Shown here: in pieces, positions 50,944 through 57,804 of the stretch
Position numbering within the stretch: the first letter of the stretch is position 1
Layout of the letters: every line of letters begins with the position of its first letter
Source of the DNA: Streptomyces sp. MMG1533
GTDB lineage: Bacteria > Actinomycetota > Actinomycetes > Streptomycetales > Streptomycetaceae
Assembly: GCF_001279775.1 (NCBI RefSeq)
Contig: NZ_LGDG01000251.1
Span: forward strand, 1-60,445
DNA length: 60,445 nt
Direction: 5' to 3'
Notes under the pieces: model-generated
What the model saw: the letters and a program-made list of their open reading frames with translations, nothing else
Told to the model about the DNA's origin: nothing
Database searches by the model: none
Made by a program: the position numbers and the translations under genes

Positions 50944-52206
50944 ATGCCCGACAGCCAGCCGCAGCCGCCCCACTCCTCGTCGGGTTCGGCGTCCGAGCGG
51001 TCCGAGGGGACGTCCCTCCTGTTGTGCGGGGCGCAGCTCACCGACGGCCGGAACGTGGACGTACGGCTGGGCGGCGGGCGCATCGAGGCGGTCGGTACGG
51101 CGGGCAGCCTCGCGGCGGGCGGGGCACGCGCGCGTGGCGCGCGCTTGGACCTCGGTGGCTATCTCCTCCTGCCGGCCCCGGCCGAGCCGCACGCCCACGG
51201 CGACACCGCGCTGTCCGCCGACGGCGAGGGGCCGGCCTCGTACGACGCCGAGGATGTCCAGCGCAGGGCCACCGAGGCCGCCCTGCTGCAACTCGGGCAC
51301 GGGGCCACCGCCATGCGGGCTCACGTGCGCGTGGGCGACGTCCAGGGGCTCGGCGCGCTGGCCGCCGTATTGCAGGCACGGCGTGCGCTGCGCGGGCTCA
51401 CCGAGCTGACGACCGTGGCGATGCCGAGGGTGCTGACCGGGGTGGCCGGGGCCGACGGACTCGCGATGCTGCGGGACGCGGTGAAGATGGGAGCCTCCGT
51501 GGTGGGCGGCTGTCCTGATCTCGACCCCGATCCGACGGGCTATGTGCAGGCGGTCCTGGATGTCGCCTCCGAACACGGCTGCCCCGTGGACCTGCACACC
51601 GACGCCACCGACCCGGCCCGCCTGTCCCGGCTCGCGGCCATGGCCGGCGGACTGCGCCCCGGAGTGGCCCTCGCGCCGTGCGGCGGCCTGGGGCGCCTGC
51701 CCGCCGAGGTGGCGGCCCGCACCGCGGACCAGCTCGCGGCGGCCGGCGTGGCGGTGGTGTGCCTGCCGCAGGGCGGTTGCGGTGGCGTCGAACGGCGGGG
51801 CACGGCCCCGGTACGGCTGCTGCGCGCGGCCGGAGTGCGGGTGGCGGCGGGAAGCGGTGCGCTGAGGGACGTCTCGAACCCCGTGGGGCGCGGTGACCCG
51901 CTGGAGGCGGCCTACCTGTTGGCCTCCCGCTACGGCCTGCGCCCCGAGGAGGCCTACGACGCGGTGAGTGCGTCGGCCCGGGCGGTGCTGGGTCTGCCGG
52001 AGGTACGCGTGGAGGCCGGATTCCCGGCCGAGTTGCTCGCGGTACGCGGTGACGGGCTGGCGGGGGCGCTCTCGCTCGCGTACAGCCGGATCGTGGTGCA
52101 CCGTGGGCGTGTGGTGGCGCGGACGAGCGCGGTACGGGAGTACTGCAACACGGCCGCGACGGCGGAGTTGGGGCTGCCTCGGCAGGGGCGGGGGCAGTTG
52201 TCGTAA
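50944..52206 (+). CDS. Amidohydrolase-fold protein, cytosine-deaminase-like but degenerate
   Basis: A 420-residue TIM-barrel amidohydrolase resembling cytosine deaminase CodA over its length: AEPHAHGDT for the first metal HxH, GATAMRAHV, GASVVGGCPD, VDLHTDATD and GSGALRDVSNPVGRGDPLEA. Compared with CodA the catalytic Glu (HCDE) reads HTDA, the next metal His segment reads ALAPCGGLG, and the C-terminal GHDD reads GSGA. Key residues are therefore missing and deaminase activity is doubtful. ATG at 50944 is adjacent to an in-frame GTG (50941). Comparison is from memory of CodA. Confidence 0.75.
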   Translation: MPDSQPQPPHSSSGSASERSEGTSLLLCGAQLTDGRNVDVRLGGGRIEAVGTAGSLAAGGARARGARLDLGGYLLLPAPAEPHAHGDTALSADGEGPASYDAEDVQRRATEAALLQLGHGATAMRAHVRVGDVQGLGALAAVLQARRALRGLTELTTVAMPRVLTGVAGADGLAMLRDAVKMGASVVGGCPDLDPDPTGYVQAVLDVASEHGCPVDLHTDATDPARLSRLAAMAGGLRPGVALAPCGGLGRLPAEVAARTADQLAAAGVAVVCLPQGGCGGVERRGTAPVRLLRAAGVRVAAGSGALRDVSNPVGRGDPLEAAYLLASRYGLRPEEAYDAVSASARAVLGLPEVRVEAGFPAELLAVRGDGLAGALSLAYSRIVVHRGRVVARTSAVREYCNTAATAELGLPRQGRGQLS

Positions 52207-52304
52207 GGGGCGCGGTCGCCGGGAGGTTCGCCTCGCGCGTACGCCCCTGAGGTGTGGCCGGAGTCGTGCGGCGGATGCGGCTGTGCGGGCGTACGGTCGG
52301 AAGC

Positions 52305-52961
52305 ATGCGCATTGTCATCGCTGGTGGTCATGGTCAGATCGCGCTGCGGCTGGAGCGGCTGCTCGCCGCGCGCGGAGACGAGGTCGCGGGGATCATCCGT
52401 CGCGCCGAACAGGGCGACGACCTGCGGGAGGCCGGTGCCGAACCGGTCCTGCTGGATCTGGAATCGGCCTCGGTCGAGGAGGTCGCGGCGTATCTGCAGG
52501 GCGCGGACGCGGCGGTCTTCGCGGCGGGTGCGGGACCGGGCAGCGGGGTGGCCCGCAAGGACTCGGTGGACAAGGCCGCGGCGGTGCTGTTCGCGGACGC
52601 GGCGGTCCGGGCGGGTGTACGGCGTTTCGTGGTCGTGTCGTCCATGGGCGCGGATCCGGCGCACGAGGGCGACGAGGTCTTCGACGTCTACCTGCGCGCC
52701 AAGGGCGAGGCGGACGCGTACGTGAGCCGTCTGGACGCCCTGGACTGGACGATTCTGCGCCCCGGTTCGCTGACGAACGACGCCGGCACCGGTCTCGTAC
52801 GACTGGAGGCGCGCACCGGCCGGGGCCCGGTGCCGAGGGACGACGTGGCCGCCGTACTGGCGGAGTTGGTGGACTCCCCGGCGACGGCCGGACTGACCCT
52901 GGAGCTGATCAGCGGGCCCGCGCCGGTGTCGGTGGCGGTGAAGTCGGTGGCCGGGAACTGA
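52305..52961 (+). CDS. NAD(P)-binding Rossmann-fold protein
   Basis: A 218-residue atypical short-chain dehydrogenase of the NmrA/YwnB-like group. It begins MRIVIAGGHGQIALRLERLL with the GxxGxxG-type nucleotide motif at residues 7-13, has LLDLESASVEEVAAYLQGAD and VRRFVVVSSMGAD (Ser at the usual catalytic strand), and ends with LISGPAPVSVAVKSVAGN. Substrate unknown. Upstream in-frame start at 52254 is less likely. Confidence 0.82.
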   Translation: MRIVIAGGHGQIALRLERLLAARGDEVAGIIRRAEQGDDLREAGAEPVLLDLESASVEEVAAYLQGADAAVFAAGAGPGSGVARKDSVDKAAAVLFADAAVRAGVRRFVVVSSMGADPAHEGDEVFDVYLRAKGEADAYVSRLDALDWTILRPGSLTNDAGTGLVRLEARTGRGPVPRDDVAAVLAELVDSPATAGLTLELISGPAPVSVAVKSVAGN

Positions 52962-53063
52962 GGGCGGCCGAAGGGGTGCCGGCCGCGCGGAAGGCGCTGT
53001 TGCGGCGAATGTACGAGATGTTCTCCACCGACGAGCGGGACGTCTTCCTCGCGTGAATCCCGC

Positions 53064-53276
53064 CTAGAACAGGGGCAGCTGCCCGGGGAAGACGGGCACT
53101 GCGTACCCGTCCAACGTCGGCTGCGCGGCTCCGAGTTCCGCCTGCCGCCGGGAACCGGGGCACGAGACGAGCTCGCCGCTCTCCCGCGCGCCGGGCGGGT
53201 CGTGCCGGGCGAAGCGGCCGGCGACGACAGCGATCTCACGACGGCATTCGGGGCAGTGTCTGCGGCGGGTGGACAT
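53064..53276 (-). CDS. Small zinc-ribbon-like protein
   Basis: A 70-residue protein starting MSTRRRHCPECRREIAVVAG with a Cys8-x2-Cys11 pair and a lone later Cys (SCPGSRR). One zinc half-site is visible; the second is incomplete, so metal binding is uncertain. The C-terminus ends VPVFPGQLPLF. It faces away from the TIR-CHAT gene and lies between it and the Rossmann gene. Confidence 0.55.
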   Translation of the reverse strand: MSTRRRHCPECRREIAVVAGRFARHDPPGARESGELVSCPGSRRQAELGAAQPTLDGYAVPVFPGQLPLF

Positions 53277-53447
53277 GGGATCAGTGTGCCCTGAGCGGTC
53301 TTCGCCGTTGCCGAAGCGGGAGGCGAAGGCAGAAGGGCGAATCGTGCCGATACGGGTGCCGGGGGCGGACCGCGGTTCTAGCATTCTGTGCCTCGGGGTC
53401 GACTGTCAGGGGTTCCGGTTCCGGGGCACTGTGTACGGGGGTGCGGT

Positions 53448-56400
53448 GTGGCCGAAGACGGTCGGTTCGATGTCTTTCTCTCCTATGCGTTCGGGGACGG
53501 GCGGTGGCCCGTCGCGCTGGCGGAGAACCTGGAGCGGCTGGGGCTCGACGTGTGGCTCGCCGGATGGGAGATGGTTCCGGGGCAGCGGATAGCCACGCGT
53601 CTGCAGGACGGGTTGGCGAGGGCCGATGTCCTGGTCGCCGTGGTGAGCCCGAAATGGGTGGAGTCCGAGTGGTGCGACGAGGAGTTCGCCGCTGCCATCG
53701 GGGCGTCGGCGGACGGACGCCAGCGCGTGATTCCGGTGCTGTGGGGGGAGGCGGAACTCCCGCCCTTCGTCGTTTCGCGGCTGTATGTCGACTTTCGTAC
53801 GGTGGCGACGCCGGCGCAGTACGAGGAGCGGGTACGAGAACTGGCCGAGGGGGTACGCGGGCGACCGTCGATGACGAGGCCGGCCCGCACCGGTGAGGTC
53901 GTCGCACCCGACGGGCTGGCGTACCGGCCGGACGGGCCGATCCAGGCGGAGTTACGGATCGGGGCCGACTCGGTGGTGTTCTCCGCCGGCGGCACGGAGG
54001 TGGCCGCGGCCTCGCTCGACGGTGCCGAGCCCGACCAGCAGCTGGAGGAGCTGCTCTGGGGCCTGGGGCGGGCTCGGGAGCGGGTGCGGGGCGGACACAT
54101 CACGCGGGAGGCGCCCGCGGTCCAGGAGACGCGGGTGTCCGGCGGGGTGGACGGCGCGCTGGGCGCCGTAGGACGGGCTCTGGGTGAGCGGTTCGCCGGC
54201 GGTGAGGTGGGGGGCGCCTTGAAGCGCGTGGCGGCGCTGGCGCGTGACTGCCACGCGCCCCTGCGTATCGGGCTCCAGGTGGACGAGCCCCGGTGGCGGG
54301 ACCTGCCTTGGGAGACGCTGGTCGTGCCCGGGGACGGGCGGCCGTTGGTGCTGTCCGAGCAGGTCGAGCTGTATCGGAAGGTCGAGAGGGAGACCGCGCC
54401 GGTGGTGGCGGTGCGGGTGGCCGGGCCGCTGCGGATTCTGGCGGTGGTGGCCAGTCCGGAGCATGGCAGGGGTGAACTCCTTGACTATGAAAGGGAGTTG
54501 GCGCGGATCCTGAACGCCGTGGATCCTGCGCGAGCCAGGCAGGGCGCGTATGTCCGGGTGCTGAACTGGGGCAGCGTGCACGAGATTCGCGCCGCGCTGT
54601 TGGAGGAGCGGTTCCACGTTCTGCATCTGTCGTGTCATGCCGGGCCGGGCGTGCTGTACCTGGAGAGCGACGACGGTGGCGTGGACACCGTGGACGCCGG
54701 CCGCTTCATGGACGAGGTGTTGCCGACGGGGCACGGAGTTCCGTTGGTGGTGTTGGCGGGGTGTTCCACCGCGTTGGCGCCGGAGGCGGGTGAGGCGGAC
54801 GGCGGCTCGTCCGACGGCACATCCGGTGACGAGGCCGCGGCCGAGGCGCGTGCCGGTCTGGCACGGGAGTTGCTGGCGCGGGGCGTGCCCTCCGTGCTGG
54901 CGATGACGGAGGCGGTCACCGACACCTACGCCACCGATCTGGCGACTCGTGTGTACGAGGAGCTGGCCAGAGTGGAGCATCCGCTCCCGCTGGCGGCGAT
55001 CTCCCGGGCGCGTCGCGATCTGGAAGCCGCACGGCGACGCCTGCCTGCCGAGAACCCGTTCGCGGGCTGGCCGGAGTGGTCCACGCCCTCGCTGTTCCTT
55101 GCGGGAGCGCCGCTGCCGTTGTTCGACGCCGGGCAGGTGGCCGAGCGGGTCGCGCCGATGGCGGAGCCGGTGCTGCAAGAGGGCATGGCGGTGCGCAAGG
55201 TCGGGGAGTTCGTGGGGCGGCGCGCGGAGTTGCGGCGGCTGCTCGGAGCTCTGCGGGATCCGCGGCGGGCCGGAGTGCTCGTGCATGGGATCGGGGGTGT
55301 CGGAAAATCGACTCTGGCCGCCGAGTTGCTCCATCACCTGGGGACGGAGGCGGGGTTGGTGGTGCCTGTGTCGGCCGCCACGGCCCCCACGGTGGATGCC
55401 GTGCTGGAGACGGTGCGGCAACGGCTGCTCGCCCATTGCCTGTCCGCGGGGCTGCCCGACGACGATGTCGTACGTCAGGTCGCGACCGCCCTCACCGACG
55501 CCAAGCCGGCCTGGCGGGAGCGGTGGGAGCTGATCCGGCAACTCGTGCTGCCTCGCGTACGGCTGCTGCTGGTGCTGGACAACGCCGAGGATCTGCTCGC
55601 TCGGGTGGAGGGGAGCTGGGAGTTGTCCGACTCCGAGCTCGCCGACTTCCTCTCGGCCTGGGCGGGCGCCGCCCCCGAGGCCCGGCTGGTGGTCACCAGC
55701 CGCTATCCCTTCGTCCTGCCCCAGCGCAGGCACCGGCGGCTGTTGCAGCACCACCTCGGCCCGCTTTCCTTCGCCGAGACCCGCAAGCTGATGTGGCGGC
55801 TGCCGGGGCTGGACGCCCTCGACCCGGCCGAACAGCAGCGTGCCTACGCCGATGTGGGCGGGCATCCGCGGGCGCTGGAGTACCTGGACGCGCTGTTACG
55901 GGGCGGCGAGGCGCGCTTCCCGGACATCGCCGAGCGGCTGGAGGACGCGCTGGACCGGCGCGGCATCCGCAACCCCGGGGGGTGGCTGGCCGGGGTGGCG
56001 GGTGACCTGGACCGGGCGTTGGCCGAGACCGTGACGCTGGCAGTGGATGACGTGCTGCTCGACACGCTGCTGGCGCAGTTGGAGGGGGTGCCGGAGGCGC
56101 GGAGATTGCTGGAGGGGCTGGCTGTTTATCGGACTGCGGTGGATTGGGTGGGGGCGGCTTGGCAGTTGTCGGGGCCGACGGCTGTGCGTGCGCTGGATCG
56201 GGCCTTGTTGGAGCGCATCAAGGCCGTGGGCGTGCAGATCGAGAAAGCGCGCGCTGCGGGAGCCACGGCGCAGGACAACTGGGGCTTGCCCCGGGCGACG
56301 GTCGATCAGTACGCGCGAGACAAGCAGGAGGCCTCCCGCCCGCCAGTCGAACCGAACACCGCCTTCAAAGAGGCGCTCCGGTTGTTGTCGGAGCTGGGGC

Positions 56401-57668
56401 TCGTCTCTCCTGCCTTCGCGCCGCACGACAAGCCCGAGGATCCGCCTACGGGCCTCGTGGTACACCGGTGGACCGCCGACGCCCTTCAGCAGCGCGCCGG
56501 TACCGACGACCTCACCACCGCTCATCGCCGGGCTGCCGCCTACTGGCGCTGGCGCGTCACCGTATGGCCCCAGGAAATTTCTGCCGACATCGTCCAAGCC
56601 GTGGAAGCCCGTCACCATCATCACCAGGCCGGTGAACTGGACGAGGCGCTCGCGGCCACGTGGTTCGTATGTGAGCATCTGCACACCCGGGGAGCTTGGG
56701 CTTGGGAGAAGCGCCTCGTCGAGGAGAGTCTGACCTGGTTCCCGCCTCGTTCCAGGGAGGCCGCCGCCCATATCCAACGGCTCGGCACCATTGCAGAGCA
56801 GCGAGGGGACTACGACGAAGCCGAACGCCACTACCTCGACTCGCTCCCCATCAGGGAAGAGATCGACGACCGCGTCGGAATCGCCTCCACCTATCACTAC
56901 CTCGGCATCGTCGCGCAGGAGCGCGGACACTACGCAGAAGCCGAACGCCACCATCGCAAGTCCCTCGCCATCGAGGAAGAACTCGACAACCAGGCGGGAA
57001 TCGCTGTTTCATACCACCAACTCGGCAGGATTGCGGAGGACCGCGGGAGCTTCGACGAGGCCGAACGCCACTACCGCAACTCCCTCGCCATCAAGGAAGA
57101 AATCGACGACCGCGCGGAAATCGCCGTCTCCTATCACCACCTCGGCATCGTCGCGCAGGCGCGCGGGAACTCCGACGAGGCCGAACGCCACTACCGCAAC
57201 TCCCTCGCCATCGAGAAAGAACTCGGCAACCAGACCGGAATCTCCGGTTCGTATCACCAGCTCGGCACCATCGCGCAGCAGCGGGGAGACCTCGAGGAAG
57301 CCGAACTCCACTACCGCAAGTCCCTCGCCATAGCCGAAGAACTCGGCAACCGTGCCGGAATCGCCAGCACGATCGGGCAACTAGGGGTCCTGCGCACGCA
57401 ACAGCAACAGCCGGAACAAGGGCTTCGCTACAACGTCCAGGCCTTGCTCATGCACATATCCATGAGAATCCCGCTCAGCAAGGACCTCTATTGGCTCAAC
57501 ATCCAGCGAACCGCCCTCGGCGACGACGCCTTCCGCGCCGTACTCCACGACTACATGTCGCTCGAGGACACCGAAGCGGTCATCCAGATTCTTCAGGCGC
57601 AAGCAAGCCCCGCAGAAGACGATCAACCCCCGGCGGCGGAGACGGCTTCCGAACCCCAGCCGACGTAG
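53448..57668 (+). CDS. TIR-CHAT-NB-ARC-TPR multidomain protein, candidate immune or cell-death effector
   Basis: A 1406-residue protein. Residues 6-125 are a TIR domain (FDVFLSYAFGDGRW; NADase-type Glu79 in SEWCDEEF). About 265-555 is a CHAT caspase-like protease with His397 (LHLSCHAG) and Cys439 (VVLAGCST). About 585-830 is NB-ARC: Walker A GIGGVGKS 614-621, Walker B LLLVLD 706-711, VVTSRYPF and GGHPRAL. About 1110-1320 are TPRs of 40 residues encoded by exact 120-bp repeats. GTG at 53448 fits the TIR start; an in-frame GTG at 53388 is possible. Two TTA codons (53952, 55896) suggest bldA control. Target and ligand unknown. Confidence 0.88.
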   Translation: MAEDGRFDVFLSYAFGDGRWPVALAENLERLGLDVWLAGWEMVPGQRIATRLQDGLARADVLVAVVSPKWVESEWCDEEFAAAIGASADGRQRVIPVLWGEAELPPFVVSRLYVDFRTVATPAQYEERVRELAEGVRGRPSMTRPARTGEVVAPDGLAYRPDGPIQAELRIGADSVVFSAGGTEVAAASLDGAEPDQQLEELLWGLGRARERVRGGHITREAPAVQETRVSGGVDGALGAVGRALGERFAGGEVGGALKRVAALARDCHAPLRIGLQVDEPRWRDLPWETLVVPGDGRPLVLSEQVELYRKVERETAPVVAVRVAGPLRILAVVASPEHGRGELLDYERELARILNAVDPARARQGAYVRVLNWGSVHEIRAALLEERFHVLHLSCHAGPGVLYLESDDGGVDTVDAGRFMDEVLPTGHGVPLVVLAGCSTALAPEAGEADGGSSDGTSGDEAAAEARAGLARELLARGVPSVLAMTEAVTDTYATDLATRVYEELARVEHPLPLAAISRARRDLEAARRRLPAENPFAGWPEWSTPSLFLAGAPLPLFDAGQVAERVAPMAEPVLQEGMAVRKVGEFVGRRAELRRLLGALRDPRRAGVLVHGIGGVGKSTLAAELLHHLGTEAGLVVPVSAATAPTVDAVLETVRQRLLAHCLSAGLPDDDVVRQVATALTDAKPAWRERWELIRQLVLPRVRLLLVLDNAEDLLARVEGSWELSDSELADFLSAWAGAAPEARLVVTSRYPFVLPQRRHRRLLQHHLGPLSFAETRKLMWRLPGLDALDPAEQQRAYADVGGHPRALEYLDALLRGGEARFPDIAERLEDALDRRGIRNPGGWLAGVAGDLDRALAETVTLAVDDVLLDTLLAQLEGVPEARRLLEGLAVYRTAVDWVGAAWQLSGPTAVRALDRALLERIKAVGVQIEKARAAGATAQDNWGLPRATVDQYARDKQEASRPPVEPNTAFKEALRLLSELGLVSPAFAPHDKPEDPPTGLVVHRWTADALQQRAGTDDLTTAHRRAAAYWRWRVTVWPQEISADIVQAVEARHHHHQAGELDEALAATWFVCEHLHTRGAWAWEKRLVEESLTWFPPRSREAAAHIQRLGTIAEQRGDYDEAERHYLDSLPIREEIDDRVGIASTYHYLGIVAQERGHYAEAERHHRKSLAIEEELDNQAGIAVSYHQLGRIAEDRGSFDEAERHYRNSLAIKEEIDDRAEIAVSYHHLGIVAQARGNSDEAERHYRNSLAIEKELGNQTGISGSYHQLGTIAQQRGDLEEAELHYRKSLAIAEELGNRAGIASTIGQLGVLRTQQQQPEQGLRYNVQALLMHISMRIPLSKDLYWLNIQRTALGDDAFRAVLHDYMSLEDTEAVIQILQAQASPAEDDQPPAAETASEPQPT
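56781..57380 (+). repeat. Five 120-bp in-frame TPR-coding repeats
   Basis: CTCGGC-type unit starts fall at 56781, 56901, 57021, 57141 and 57261, with a diverged sixth at 57381: exactly 120 bp each, 40 codons. The coded pattern is LGxIAQxRGxxDEAERHYRxSLAI. The near-identity at DNA level suggests recent duplication or homogenisation. Confidence 0.9.
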
Positions 57669-57737
57669 AACACACCGCCGGCCGTCCCAGCACTCAATTC
57701 CTTCACCACTCATCCCCAAAAACCGACCATGCTTGCT

Positions 57738-57757
57738 TAAGTCAATCAACTGACTTA
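57738..57757. promoter_or_regulatory. Palindrome upstream of the MFS-regulatory-domain gene
   Basis: TAAGTCA-ATCAAC-TGACTTA, a perfect 7+6+7 palindrome, 47 nt upstream of the start at 57805. Probable repressor site. No regulator gene adjoins it in the window. Confidence 0.65.
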
Positions 57758-57804
57758 GCTTGGACATGTCGCGCTGCCCCCAACCCCACCCGGAGGCTCG
57801 ACCC

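Noticed and set aside
56781..57380. 120-bp repeats considered as CRISPR or a mobile array
   Set aside because: They are in frame, encode TPRs and have no spacers.
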